DNA of 64,000 nucleotides from CAWBCI01 sp963787195 (GTDB lineage: Bacteria; Bacteroidota; Bacteroidia; Bacteroidales; JAGOPY01). Shown here in pieces: positions 50,522 to 60,184 of this stretch. The position numbers were made by a program, and so were the translations under genes. How positions within the stretch are numbered: the stretch's first letter is position 1; each line of letters starts with the position of its first letter. Under the pieces are notes generated by a model that made no database searches, had not been told where the DNA came from, and worked only from the letters and a program-made list of their open reading frames with translations. The DNA lies in contig CAWBCI010000026.1 in assembly GCA_963787195.1 (NCBI GenBank), forward strand, positions 62,001 to 126,000, read 5' to 3'.

Positions 50522-53098
50522 CTAATATCCGATTACAAATTTGCCCGCTCCAATATTTCCCTTTTTATCCTTCAAAATAAAATAATAAAGCCCCTGATTA
50601 AAAGCTGAAACATTTAAAATTGCAGAATTCTCTCCCGAAGGAATGCTCAATTCATTCTTCATTATACCCTGGGCATTATAAATAAGGATCTCCATTTTTC
50701 CGCCTGATGTGGGCAATTCGAAATTTAATTTCCCTTTGGCAGGATTTGGATAAACCTTTATTTGTGCACTTGCATCATGTTCATCCAGCCCTGAACATAC
50801 ACTGAAATCGAAAACAACTGTAATATTGCGTTCAAAGTCACAAAGATTTCCATTCCTAACCCTCAGCGAGTATTCCTTCTGATCATAACCAATTCCTGTA
50901 GTACCCACCTTCATGCTGCTTCCGGTCCAGCCATTGGACCAGAGATAAGTCCAGCCGGGAAGTGCCGGTTCAGTTGACAGAGATACAGAATCATAAGGGC
51001 AGGCGATTATCGTGTCATGCCCCATTGACCAGCTAAATACAGGCAGGGGATTCACAGTTATAGTAATTTGTCCGCTGATTTTAGTAAAACCATCGTCAAT
51101 CTCCACGGAATAAGTGGAGGAAGTTTGCGGATTATCGCTGATGCTAACAGTATTCCCACCAAAAGAGCTCCCATTCTTTTCCCAGGAATAGGAATAATTC
51201 CCCTGACTGCCCCCGCTGCCATAAGCTGTCAGGGTCACTTCATCTCCCTTGCATATATTAGTTGAATCAGTTTGTATAAAGACCGCCAGCGGACCTCCGT
51301 TTATACTTATGATTACCTGGTCCTGATTGCTGACACAGCCGGTTTGGAGGTCAGTAACAACGAGGCTGAACTGAGTGATGGTGTTCAGGATATTAGTAGC
51401 AGGATTTGCTATATCGGCATTATCAAGGAGATCTGAAGGTTCCCAATGATAGGAGTAATTCCCGCTTCCACCCGTAGCGCTCCCTTCCAGTGAAGTAGAT
51501 GTTCCATAGTCAATCACCTTATCGGGGCCAGCGTTGGCAATGGGTAATTGGTTGACTAGAACAGAAACTGAATCCGTCAGGGTACTTAATCCATCGCTTA
51601 CTGTAACAATATATGTGGTAGTCTGCTCAGGCTGAACAGTCACTGTTGACAAAGTGGAAGTAAAGCCAGGCGGATTGGACGTCCAGGAATAATCAAAGGA
51701 ACCGGTGCCACCCGATGGAGTCGCGGTCAATTCGGTCAAATTTCCGTAGCAAATCTCAGGAGGTGATGCTATCACAGATACACCCAGAGGTCCGCCGGCC
51801 ACGGTAACAGTAACTTGTCCGCTACTCTCGCAATCCGAGGTCTGGTCGCTGACATTGAAAGTAAATGTCGTTGTTGAAAGCAGGTTGAGCGTTTGCGGGT
51901 CCTGGGAATTCGGATCTACAAGCATCCCGGGAGGATCCCAGCTAAAGACAAAGGGCCCTGGAGAGCCGGTAAAACTTCCATGCAAAGTTGTGCTGCTGTT
52001 ATAAGGTATAATGCTAGCATCCGCTGAGACGGCTACCTCAGGACTGTCATAGATTTCCAGGGAATTGTAAGAAGTATCCGATGGGCATACTTCACCTCCG
52101 ACCCAGAGGCTGATCTCTCCGGTGCCGGCATTCGGGAATTCGACCTGATAAGGGCCGGGGCCGCTTCCACTGAGAATATTAGCATTCCCGAAATCCCAGT
52201 GAAACTGGGCTGTATCCGGGGCATTTCCGTTATATTGAATTGTGGCAGGTTCACCACTACAAATGTGATCAGGAGCACTGAAGACAGAATTGTATTTCGG
52301 TATAACCGTCACATAAACCGTATCATAATATACAATAGCAGTGGCAAAAGTTATATCATCAAGGGCAAAGTCATTTCCGCTAAGAATGGTATTCTGGTTT
52401 ACTATGCTGATATCAGCTTGAGTATTTGTATCTGATTCCCAGATAAAAAAGAACTGGTACCAGACACAGGTGCTTGGATATGCATGAAAAGGCTCGGCCA
52501 TGAGCTGGCCGTTAATGCTAAACTGCAGCACAGCGGGATTGGTTTCATGAAGACTTGTGATCCAGGTCGAAAACTCGTATTGTGTATTGGGCTGAATATT
52601 TGGCAGATCGAAGTACCAGACCCTCACATTCGGAACCCCTGCCCCGTTTACAGCCATAAACTTACCATGGCCCGAAGTATGATCGTGATTACAGAAGAAA
52701 TTTGGATGTACTGTATGGGCGTCATTTACAACAGCGTAAGTCCCTTCGTCTACTATACTGATTTGGTTATTCACATAATCACTGCTGAAGCCGGTATTCC
52801 CCAATTCAAATGATCCGTTCAGGATATAATTACCTGTGGCGACATTCGATTGTACAACATACATGGTATTTTGCTGTGGTGCAACAATTGGATTTTGTTG
52901 CTGGGGAATCAGGAGAGAGGCATCAGGTGGATAAGCTCTCCAGTAGTAACTTGCACCCCCACCGCTTGCGCTCAACTGGGTTTGCTGCCCCTTGCAGATC
53001 GTAGTATCGCCTCCTGCGGTAAGCTGGGCAGAGACTTGAAAAGTAATTAGCAAGATAAGTCCGTTAAGTAATAATATCCTTATGAGCATTATGAGCAA
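50522..53098 (-). CDS. T9SS-secreted multidomain Ig/PKD-like protein (858 aa)
   Basis: Signal peptide (MLIMLIRILLLNGLILLITFQVSAQ), an Ig-like domain (GGDTTICKGQQTQLSASGGG), a jelly-roll domain at about 95-260 (NGSFELGNTGF... to NDFALDDITF), then five or so Ig/PKD-like domains with the phrases PEICYGNLTELTATPSGG and SYHWEPSDLLDNADIA that resemble the 233-residue units of the giant protein, and a type A T9SS tail (IKVYPNPAKGKLNFEL to GKFVIGY). The jelly-roll domain could be a carbohydrate- or ligand-binding module. Cell-surface or released. Confidence 0.88.
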   Translation of the reverse strand: MLIMLIRILLLNGLILLITFQVSAQLTAGGDTTICKGQQTQLSASGGGASYYWRAYPPDASLLIPQQQNPIVAPQQNTMYVVQSNVATGNYILNGSFELGNTGFSSDYVNNQISIVDEGTYAVVNDAHTVHPNFFCNHDHTSGHGKFMAVNGAGVPNVRVWYFDLPNIQPNTQYEFSTWITSLHETNPAVLQFSINGQLMAEPFHAYPSTCVWYQFFFIWESDTNTQADISIVNQNTILSGNDFALDDITFATAIVYYDTVYVTVIPKYNSVFSAPDHICSGEPATIQYNGNAPDTAQFHWDFGNANILSGSGPGPYQVEFPNAGTGEISLWVGGEVCPSDTSYNSLEIYDSPEVAVSADASIIPYNSSTTLHGSFTGSPGPFVFSWDPPGMLVDPNSQDPQTLNLLSTTTFTFNVSDQTSDCESSGQVTVTVAGGPLGVSVIASPPEICYGNLTELTATPSGGTGSFDYSWTSNPPGFTSTLSTVTVQPEQTTTYIVTVSDGLSTLTDSVSVLVNQLPIANAGPDKVIDYGTSTSLEGSATGGSGNYSYHWEPSDLLDNADIANPATNILNTITQFSLVVTDLQTGCVSNQDQVIISINGGPLAVFIQTDSTNICKGDEVTLTAYGSGGSQGNYSYSWEKNGSSFGGNTVSISDNPQTSSTYSVEIDDGFTKISGQITITVNPLPVFSWSMGHDTIIACPYDSVSLSTEPALPGWTYLWSNGWTGSSMKVGTTGIGYDQKEYSLRVRNGNLCDFERNITVVFDFSVCSGLDEHDASAQIKVYPNPAKGKLNFELPTSGGKMEILIYNAQGIMKNELSIPSGENSAILNVSAFNQGLYYFILKDKKGNIGAGKFVIGY

Positions 53099-53128
53099 AT
53101 TTTACAGACTGTAAAGATAGAAAAAGAC

Positions 53129-54082
53129 TTAAAAAATGTTCTTTGCTATCTCCCTAATATTATCGGATTTTCCCATGGTAAAATAATGGATTACCGGGGC
53201 ACCCGCCCTGATAAGCTCTTTAGATTGCACAATTCCCCATTCGATCCCAACCTGCCGGGCAGCTTTATTATCTTTACACTTCTCAATTTCTTTCTGAAGG
53301 TCCTCCGGTATGGTAATATTGAAAGTCCGGGGAAGGGCAGCCAGCTGACCTTTAGAGGAAATGGGTTTCATCCCCGGAATGATCGGAACCTTTATGCCTT
53401 CTTCCCTGCATAATTTCACGAATTCAAAATATTTGGAATTATCGAAAAACATTTGAGTGACAACATACTGGGCTCCGGCGTCTACTTTTTGTTTCAAATG
53501 CTTTATATCGGTCCTCAGATTGGGCGCTTCTATATGTTTTTCAGGATAGCCAGCCACCCCAAGGGCAAAGTCCATGGGGGATTTATTCAGAAGATCATCT
53601 TCGGTATAGATACCCCGGTTCAGGTCAATGATCTGTTCGATGAGCTGGTAGGCATATTGATGACCATCTTTTTCGGGGCGGAAGAATTTCTCTCCGGGGA
53701 GATTATCCCCGCGGATTACAAGCAGGTTATTAATTCCCAGGAAATTCAGGTCGATCAGGCCATCCTCGGTTTCCTCCCTTGTAAAGCCCCCGCAAATAAT
53801 GTGAGGGACCACCTCAACTTTGTATTTAAATTTAATGGCCGCTGATATCCCGACAGTGCCGGGGCGCTTGCTGATGGTCCTTTTACGGATAGTACCATCC
53901 GGCAATTCTTTGAATTCAATTTCTTCCTGGTGATAGGTCACTTCGATAAAAGAGGGCTCGAACTCCATTAATGGATCGATGGTATCGTAAATAGATTGTA
54001 TATCCAGACCTTTCACCGGAGGTAAAATCTCAAAAGTGAAAAGCGGTCCTTTTGATTTTTCTATAGCTTCGACAACACGCAT
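53129..54082 (-). CDS. metF: Methylenetetrahydrofolate reductase
   Basis: A 317-residue TIM-barrel flavoenzyme of the MetF family: TFEILPPVKG at the start, EVTYHQEEIEF, FLGINNLLVIRGDNLP, GVAGYPEKHIEA, AQYVVTQMFFDNSKYFEF and PIIPGMKPISSKGQL. It reduces 5,10-methylenetetrahydrofolate to 5-methyltetrahydrofolate, the methyl donor used by the enzyme encoded just upstream. Gap of 51 bases after metH, so a metH-metF operon. Confidence 0.95.
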   Translation of the reverse strand: MRVVEAIEKSKGPLFTFEILPPVKGLDIQSIYDTIDPLMEFEPSFIEVTYHQEEIEFKELPDGTIRKRTISKRPGTVGISAAIKFKYKVEVVPHIICGGFTREETEDGLIDLNFLGINNLLVIRGDNLPGEKFFRPEKDGHQYAYQLIEQIIDLNRGIYTEDDLLNKSPMDFALGVAGYPEKHIEAPNLRTDIKHLKQKVDAGAQYVVTQMFFDNSKYFEFVKLCREEGIKVPIIPGMKPISSKGQLAALPRTFNITIPEDLQKEIEKCKDNKAARQVGIEWGIVQSKELIRAGAPVIHYFTMGKSDNIREIAKNIF

Positions 54083-54133
54083 AATGAACTGTATTCTAAT
54101 TGTTTTTATTAATGTTTTTTATTCGGAAGATTT

Positions 54134-57100
54134 TTAATATGCCAGATTTGGCCCGAGCAATTTTTCCGCTTCCTGCAAAGCAATTCCTTTACGTATGGCA
54201 TAATCCGTCACCTGTTCCCTTGTTATATACCCCAGGTTGAAATAGCGTGAAAAGGGATGGCTGAAATAGTAGCCACTAACCGAGGCTGCCGGATACATGG
54301 CGTAACTTTCAGTGAGGATAATACCGGAATTTGCTTCTGCCTGGAGCAAATCAAATAGAGTTTTTTTCTCCGAATGTTCGGGGCAGGCCGGATAACCCGG
54401 TGCAGGGCGGATTCCCTGGTATTCCTCTTTAATTATTTGAGGGATGCCCAGGTTTTCAGTGGGAGCATATGCCCAGAGTTCCCTTCTTACCAAGGTATGC
54501 AGTCTTTCGGCAAAAGCTTCCGCCAGGCGGTCAGCCAGGATTTTCAGCATAATGCTGTTATAATCATCATTTCTGTCTTCAAAATATTTGACCCACTTTT
54601 CTATTCCTATTCCGGCTGTAACGGCAAATCCTCCGATGTAATCCGTCCTCCCGCTTTCAGCGGGAGCTATGAAGTCGGCCAGGCTTAAGTTAGGAACGTC
54701 CTTGTCCTTGATCTCCTGGTTTCGGAGAAAATGGATAGTCGTGATTTCTTTGCCGGCATCCTGCGGATCAAACACGATTACATCCTCTCCTGAACTTTGG
54801 GCCGGATAAAATCCGGCCACCCCTCTGGCCTGCACCATCGACTCAGATATAAGCCTATCCAATAATTCATTCGCATCTCTGAACAATTTCCCGGCCTCCT
54901 CCCCTTTCACGGGATCATCAAAAATCGCCGGGTATTTCCCGGGAATTTTCCATGCGTGAAAGAAAAAAGTCCAGTCAATATAATCCCGGAGATCTTCCAG
55001 GGGGTAATTATCAAAAGTTCGATTACCAAGGAAAGAAGGCTGTACGATCTCTACTTTTTGCCAGTCTGTATGTAGCTTGTTCCGGCGGGCCGCGGGCAGA
55101 CTAAGGTATTGCTGCTGATTCCTGTTTCTCTCATGCTTTTCCCTGAGAAGATCATATTTAGTATTGATCTTTCCCTGAAAAATATCATGAGATTCCTCTG
55201 ACAGAAGGTCGGAAAGCACACCCACACAACGGGAAGCATCCTTCACATGCACGACCATCTGATTATATTGCGGATCAATTTTTACAGCCGTATGGATCTC
55301 TGATGTAGTGGCCCCGCCAATCAGAAGCGGAATATTAAGGCCTTGTCTTTGCATCTCTGAAGCAACGTGCACCATTTCATCCAGCGAGGGGGTGATCAAT
55401 CCGCTCAGGCCAATTACATCCACATTTTCCTTCCTGGCCGTTTCCAGTATTTTCTCAGCCGCTACCATCACCCCCAGGTCAATTACTTCGTAATTATTAC
55501 ATCCCAGTACAACTCCCACGATATTCTTACCAATATCATGCACATCTCCCTTAACGGTGGCCATAAGTATCTTACCTTTTCCGCTTTTATTATTTGCTGT
55601 TGACTGGTCAGGCTGAAGGAGTTTTTCTTTTTGAATATAGGGCTCCAAAACAGCAACCGCCTTCTTCATGACCCGGGCACTTTTCACCACCTGTGGCAGG
55701 AACATTTTACCGCTCCCGAATAAATCACCTACTATGTTCATTCCATCCATAAGCGGACCTTCAATTACTTCCAGGGCACGCGGAAACAATTGCCTGGCTT
55801 CCTCTGTATCTGCTTCAATAAAATCAGTGATGCCTTTTACCAGAGAATGCCGGAGCCTTTCATTCACATCTGTACTGCGCCATTCATCCACCTTCTGGAC
55901 TTTCTCTCCTTTATCCTTGACTTTTTCCGCATAGACAATGAGCCTTTCGGTAGCATCTTTCCGGCGGTTGAGGATGACATCCTCGACCAGTTGCAACAGG
56001 TCCGGCGGAATTTCATCATAAACAGGCATATTTCCCGCATTCACTATACCCATATCCATACCTGCCTGGATTGCATGATACAAAAATGCAGCATGCATGG
56101 CCTCCCTGACAGTATCATTCCCGCGAAATGCGAAGGAGAGGTTACTGATCCCGCCACTTACCCTGGCATGCGGCAGGTTTTGCTTTATCCACTTAATAGC
56201 CCTGAGATAATCAATGGCATAATTATTATGTTCCTCTATTCCTGTGCCGACGGTTAAAATATTCGGATCAAAGATGATATCAGAAGGAGGGAAATGGATT
56301 TGTTCAGTCAGAATTTTATAAGCCCTTTCACAAACCCTTATTTTATCTTCATAATTAGCAGCCTGTCCTTTTTCATCAAAGGCCATTATTATGACAGCAG
56401 CCCCGTATTTGTGAATTTTCTCTGCCTTTAGGATAAATGCATCTTCCCCGTCCTTCAGGCTGATTGAATTAACCACCGCCTTTCCCTGCATACATTTCAG
56501 TCCGGCTTCTATTACTGGCCATTTAGAAGAATCAATCATTACCGGAACTTTGGCTATATCCGGATCGGCTGAGAGCAGATTCAGGAATTTCACCATCACT
56601 TTTTCCGATTCCAGCATGGCATCATCCATATTTACATCCAGTATCTGAGCTCCGTTTTCAACCTGTTGCCGGGCAATACGGAGGGCTTCTTCAAAATTTT
56701 CTTCCCTTATGAGCCGGGCAAACTGCTTTGATCCGGCCACATTGGTCCGTTCTCCCACATTGATAAAATTGCTTCCGGGAAAGACTGTTAAAGGCTCCAA
56801 CCCGCTTAGTTTCAGAAAATCTTTTTGCGGGGGCACTTTTCGTATCCCGGCAGTTTTGGCCAGGCGGGCAAATTCGCGGATATGTGCAGGAGTTGTTCCA
56901 CAACAGCCTCCCACAATATTTACAAAATTATGGTCCAGGAAATCATGAATATAAGCTCCCATTTCAGAGGGTGTATCATCATAGCCTCCAAACTGGTTTG
57001 GGAGTCCTGCATTTGGATAAACGCTGGTGTAAAAAGGTGCTTTCCCTGATAATTCTTCAACGAAAGGACGAAGTTCTTTAGCCCCGAGAGCGCAATTAAA

Positions 57101-57820
57101 CCCTATGCTCAGGAGATCAAGATGTGAAACTGAATTCAGGAAAGCTTCCACAGTTTGTCCGGAAAGTGTCCGGCCAGAAAGATCGGTAATGGTTCCGGAG
57201 ACCATCACCGGAAGATTCTTTCCTTTTTTTTCGAAAAGGTCCTGGATTGCAACCAGGGCAGCTTTGGCATTCAGGGTATCAAAGATGGTTTCGACCAGTA
57301 AAATATCAACACCGCCATCCAGTAAAGCTTCAGCCTGGGAATAATATGCATTGTAAAGATCATCGAAGGAGACGGCCCGGTATCCCGGATCATTCACATC
57401 GGGAGAAAGTGAGGCGGTCTTATTGGTAGGTCCGAGGGCTCCGGCAACAAATCGGGGTTTGGAAGGATCCATTAAGCTATATTTATCCGCAGCAATCCTG
57501 GCAATTTTAGCCGAAGCAAGGTTCATTTCCCTGACATAATCCTGTAGGCCATAGTCAGCCTGGGAAATAGAAGTAGCATTAAAAGTATTTGTTTCGATAA
57601 TATCCGCCCCGGCATCCAGGTAAGCCTCATGGATTTCACGGATCACATCGGGCCGGCTTAATGATAACAGATCATTATCACCTTTAAGGTCCCGGTTAAA
57701 ATTACGGAAGCCTTCCCCCCGATAATCTTCCTCTTTGAGTTGGTATTGCTGGATCATGGTACCCATTGCACCATCCAGAACAAGTACGCGCTTTTCTAAT
57801 TCTTCTTTTACAGCAGCCAT
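54134..57820 (-). CDS. metH: Cobalamin-dependent methionine synthase
   Basis: A full-length 1228-residue MetH. Homocysteine-binding domain about 1-330 with zinc Cys in FNCALGA and GGCCGTTPAHI; pterin-binding domain about 350-620 (INVGERTNVAGS); cap and cobalamin-binding domain about 645-885 with the cobalt-ligand motif DVHDIGKNIVG; C-terminal reactivation domain (AFAERLHTLVRRELWAYAP, RPAPGYPACPEH). It transfers a methyl group from 5-methyltetrahydrofolate to homocysteine through cobalamin. The 177-base leader has a hairpin (GACCTC/GAGGTC, 57873-57901), but I do not recognise a cobalamin or SAM riboswitch in it. Confidence 0.97.
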   Translation of the reverse strand: MAAVKEELEKRVLVLDGAMGTMIQQYQLKEEDYRGEGFRNFNRDLKGDNDLLSLSRPDVIREIHEAYLDAGADIIETNTFNATSISQADYGLQDYVREMNLASAKIARIAADKYSLMDPSKPRFVAGALGPTNKTASLSPDVNDPGYRAVSFDDLYNAYYSQAEALLDGGVDILLVETIFDTLNAKAALVAIQDLFEKKGKNLPVMVSGTITDLSGRTLSGQTVEAFLNSVSHLDLLSIGFNCALGAKELRPFVEELSGKAPFYTSVYPNAGLPNQFGGYDDTPSEMGAYIHDFLDHNFVNIVGGCCGTTPAHIREFARLAKTAGIRKVPPQKDFLKLSGLEPLTVFPGSNFINVGERTNVAGSKQFARLIREENFEEALRIARQQVENGAQILDVNMDDAMLESEKVMVKFLNLLSADPDIAKVPVMIDSSKWPVIEAGLKCMQGKAVVNSISLKDGEDAFILKAEKIHKYGAAVIIMAFDEKGQAANYEDKIRVCERAYKILTEQIHFPPSDIIFDPNILTVGTGIEEHNNYAIDYLRAIKWIKQNLPHARVSGGISNLSFAFRGNDTVREAMHAAFLYHAIQAGMDMGIVNAGNMPVYDEIPPDLLQLVEDVILNRRKDATERLIVYAEKVKDKGEKVQKVDEWRSTDVNERLRHSLVKGITDFIEADTEEARQLFPRALEVIEGPLMDGMNIVGDLFGSGKMFLPQVVKSARVMKKAVAVLEPYIQKEKLLQPDQSTANNKSGKGKILMATVKGDVHDIGKNIVGVVLGCNNYEVIDLGVMVAAEKILETARKENVDVIGLSGLITPSLDEMVHVASEMQRQGLNIPLLIGGATTSEIHTAVKIDPQYNQMVVHVKDASRCVGVLSDLLSEESHDIFQGKINTKYDLLREKHERNRNQQQYLSLPAARRNKLHTDWQKVEIVQPSFLGNRTFDNYPLEDLRDYIDWTFFFHAWKIPGKYPAIFDDPVKGEEAGKLFRDANELLDRLISESMVQARGVAGFYPAQSSGEDVIVFDPQDAGKEITTIHFLRNQEIKDKDVPNLSLADFIAPAESGRTDYIGGFAVTAGIGIEKWVKYFEDRNDDYNSIMLKILADRLAEAFAERLHTLVRRELWAYAPTENLGIPQIIKEEYQGIRPAPGYPACPEHSEKKTLFDLLQAEANSGIILTESYAMYPAASVSGYYFSHPFSRYFNLGYITREQVTDYAIRKGIALQEAEKLLGPNLAY

Positions 57821-58215
57821 CCGGAAATATAAAATTGAAAGTTGAAGATTGAAAATTGAAGATTTAAATCAGGACCTCAGGCGATAGAAATGCCGGAGGT
57901 CATTTACATGCACATAGGCAGACAAATCATCTTTATTGAAAATAAAGAGAAATAAATTGTGGATAAATATTTTATGTCGTGCATAGTTTTCTTAAACGAA
58001 GCACAAAGATAAGAATTATTTTATAGGCCCGGATGGCAGGCATTTCCGAAAATGTTACCTAATTGTTAAATCCTCTTATAAGTCTGCTGTTTTATAAAGA
58101 GATTTTTTCTCCTCAGTTTATATCTTTCTGATTAACAATTTTTTTTATTCTTATTTTTTGCAAAAATTAATCTAAAATAAATGAATCACCTGTTGATTTG
58201 GCTATTAATTATTAG
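57821..58215. other. Leader and upstream region of metH
   Basis: Contains short AT repeats (attgaaagttgaagattgaa, 57834-57860), the hairpin at 57873-57901, and the -7 box at 58004-58011. No coding frame and no recognised riboswitch. Confidence 0.5.
58004..58011 (-). promoter_or_regulatory. Possible -7 box (TATCTTTG) of metH
   Basis: Perfect TAnnTTTG on the minus strand. A start about 7 bases on would give a leader of about 177 bases. No -33 TTTG seen. Confidence 0.4.
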
Positions 58216-58229
58216 TATCTTTACAGCGC

Positions 58230-58355
58230 CAAGATAACAGCTTATAGATTTTAAAATGAGGTTTTATTTTACCAATCGGATTTTCAATCTTTGTATTAAA
58301 GAAAGAAAATATCAAAAAGAAATCTAAGATAAGCTGCTTTTTCAGGCAGCGTTTT
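58230..58355 (+). ncRNA. Candidate structured small RNA or leader with overlapping terminator
   Basis: CAGCTTAT (58238-58245) pairs perfectly with ATAAGCTG (58329-58336). AGATTTT (58246-58252) pairs with GAAATCT (58319-58325, one G-U), and inside lie GATTTTC/GAAAATATC and CTTT/AAAG arms, giving a rod-like fold of about 100 bases with one large asymmetric bubble. A hairpin GCTGC...GCAGC with a T-rich tail (58333-58355) follows and shares GCTG with the outer stem, so the two are mutually exclusive. A weak promoter fits upstream (TTTG 58197-58200, TATCTTTA 58216-58223). No family is recognised. Confidence 0.4.
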
Positions 58356-58376
58356 GTTCAATCACCATCCATGAAC

Positions 58377-58407
58377 CCGCCTCCTGGCCAGGAGGCGGTT
58401 CCTTTTT
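58377..58407 (+). terminator. Strong intrinsic terminator
   Basis: Perfect palindrome CCGCCTCCTGGCCAGGAGGC (extended by GG, 58377-58398) followed within four bases by five T's. No protein gene precedes it on the plus strand within 10 kb, which is further reason to suspect a transcribed RNA at 58230. Confidence 0.8.
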
Positions 58408-58494
58408 ATCTGTATATACCTTTCCCTATCATTTTTTTGGCTTGCTTCATAATGAATAAAATTCTTACATTTACCCAAACCAAAATCAAATACT

Positions 58495-59112
58495 ATGAAA
58501 AAATTATTCCTATCTATTTTCGTTCTATTGCTTCTTAGCACTATCAATCAAGCTTCCGGACAAAAAATTAGACTCGAATCAGGTAAGCTTGGATTCTTAA
58601 AGGATGTTAAGACCCTGAACCTCAAATATTCTTATGACAATATGAAAGTTGGGAAATTTGACAATGAACAGGAATATGTTGATCAGAAAATGGCCGATTA
58701 CAATAAAAAAGAACCGGGAAACGGAGAGCGCTGGCACGAGAGTTGGATAAAAGACCGGAAATCAAGATTCCAACCTAAATTCGAATTGCTGCTTAATGAA
58801 ACATTTGCTGCCAAAAAGTTAGATCTTCGCGCCCGTCCTGATACAGATTCACCTTATACAATGATCTTCCATACTACTTTCACGGAACCCGGATTCAATG
58901 TCGGTGTGGCACGGAAAAATGCCTATATAGATGCTGAGGTACTCATTGTTAAGTCTGATGATCCAAACAATGTGCTGGCCAGAATAAGTATCGATAACTC
59001 TCCCGGCAGGCAGGCCTTCGGAAATGATTATGATACAGGTTCACGTATACAAGAGGCTTATGCAAAAGCAGGAAAAGAACTTGCCTATTTTATTTGGAAA
59101 AACACCAAATAG
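58495..59112 (+). CDS. Secreted protein of unknown function (205 aa)
   Basis: Signal peptide MKKLFLSIFVLLLLSTINQASG and a mature domain of about 180 residues, without Cys or membrane segments. Phrases include LESGKLGFLKDVKTLNLKYS, GERWHESWIKDRKSRFQPKF, FIMxHTTFTEPGFNVGVARK (seen as MIFHTTFTEPGFNVGVARK) and AYAKAGKELAYFIWKNTK. It resembles uncharacterised Bacteroidota periplasmic proteins; I do not recognise a named family. It lies 88 bases after the strong terminator, so it likely has its own promoter. Confidence 0.82.
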   Translation: MKKLFLSIFVLLLLSTINQASGQKIRLESGKLGFLKDVKTLNLKYSYDNMKVGKFDNEQEYVDQKMADYNKKEPGNGERWHESWIKDRKSRFQPKFELLLNETFAAKKLDLRARPDTDSPYTMIFHTTFTEPGFNVGVARKNAYIDAEVLIVKSDDPNNVLARISIDNSPGRQAFGNDYDTGSRIQEAYAKAGKELAYFIWKNTK

Positions 59113-59281
59113 CACTTTATTTTTGTATGTTATTTGATTTTGAATTTATATACTTATGAAAGTATATGAAAATCATGTGTTTTATTTAAAGGAAAAAAAT
59201 TGTAATTTGCTGAATCTTTGTAAAATTCCCTGACTTCTTTTACATTTTTAAATCCATTAATTAACCCAAACCGCCCCTCCT

Positions 59282-60085
59282 ATGAAAAGTATCATTACGC
59301 TTGCTTTATTGATTCTCTTTGGTTATCCGGCGACTTTTGCCCAGGAATATCAAGCTGTCAAAGCAGATCCTCCTGCAATGGAAACCTTTTCTTTTCAATC
59401 TCCGAACCGCGACGGCATTAATTTGATCTATGATCAGTCTGCGCCTGGCATTGAAGCATACCCCTCTCAGTATATCAGTCTTCCGGCTAATCCACCGGTG
59501 GAACCACGTATACAGTGCGCGGACGATTTCAATGTTCCGGAAGGGCAAAGCTGGTCAGTTAGTGCTGTTGGGGTTATATTTATGATCCTTGAACCTACCA
59601 GTTCTTTTGACGTATTCATTTACCAGAACCAGAATCTGCCAGGTGATGCCATGAACGGGATGCCGGGCAGTCTTATCACTTCTTTCTCTTCCTTACCTTA
59701 CGAGATCATAGGTTCGAATCCACCTTATTTTTCTTATGAGATATTTTTCCCCTCACCGGTAACTCTTCCAGCCGGATCATATTGGATCTCTGTTGTAGCA
59801 AGGGTCGATAACACACAGTTCCCGGTCCCAACTCAGAATTGGGTTAGTTCAGCGCTTCCACCTGCCGGACTGGGAAGCGAATTTTATGCACTGGCTGAAC
59901 CTTTTAATCCATTCTGGACCCCCGGCTCAATCTTTTTCTCAACCAATCCTTCCAATCTTGCCTTTGCCTTAGGCGGAAATATTACCCAAACTAACAATGT
60001 GCCCCTGAGTCCATATGCTATTCTTGGAGCAGTTTTATTAATAGGAATATTTATCGCATTTAAAAGCCGTATTTTCAAATTCTGA
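59282..60085 (+). CDS. Secreted beta-rich protein with PEP-CTERM-like sorting tail (267 aa)
   Basis: Signal peptide MKSIITLALLILFGYPATFAQ, then about 210 residues (IQCADDFNVPEGQSWSVSAVG, FDVFIYQNQNLPGDAM, PVTLPAGSYWISVVARV) of a beta-sandwich type seen in secreted proteins. The last 28 residues have a VPLSPYAIL motif, a hydrophobic helix and a basic end (FKSRIFKF), the three-part pattern of PEP-CTERM-like exosortase signals. This differs from the T9SS tails found elsewhere in the window. No exosortase gene is visible here. Confidence 0.85.
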   Translation: MKSIITLALLILFGYPATFAQEYQAVKADPPAMETFSFQSPNRDGINLIYDQSAPGIEAYPSQYISLPANPPVEPRIQCADDFNVPEGQSWSVSAVGVIFMILEPTSSFDVFIYQNQNLPGDAMNGMPGSLITSFSSLPYEIIGSNPPYFSYEIFFPSPVTLPAGSYWISVVARVDNTQFPVPTQNWVSSALPPAGLGSEFYALAEPFNPFWTPGSIFFSTNPSNLAFALGGNITQTNNVPLSPYAILGAVLLIGIFIAFKSRIFKF

Positions 60086-60125
60086 AATTAGTATAAGATT
60101 TTAATTAAGGAAGATTCCCCGAAAG

Positions 60126-60166
60126 CGGGTAAAGTGAAATTACTTTTCGCTTTATCCGTTTTTATT
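60126..60166 (+). terminator. Intrinsic terminator after the 59282 gene
   Basis: A 14-bp stem (CGGGTAAAGTGAAA with TTTCGCTTTATCCG, two G-U pairs, loop TTACT) followed by TTTTTATT, 41 bases after the stop. It faces the end of rodA. Confidence 0.88.
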
Positions 60167-60184
60167 CTAAATGTCAGGCACTAC

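Noticed and set aside
57821..57997. Cobalamin or SAM riboswitch before metH
   Set aside because: The leader has one hairpin but none of the conserved core phrases of these riboswitches that I could find.
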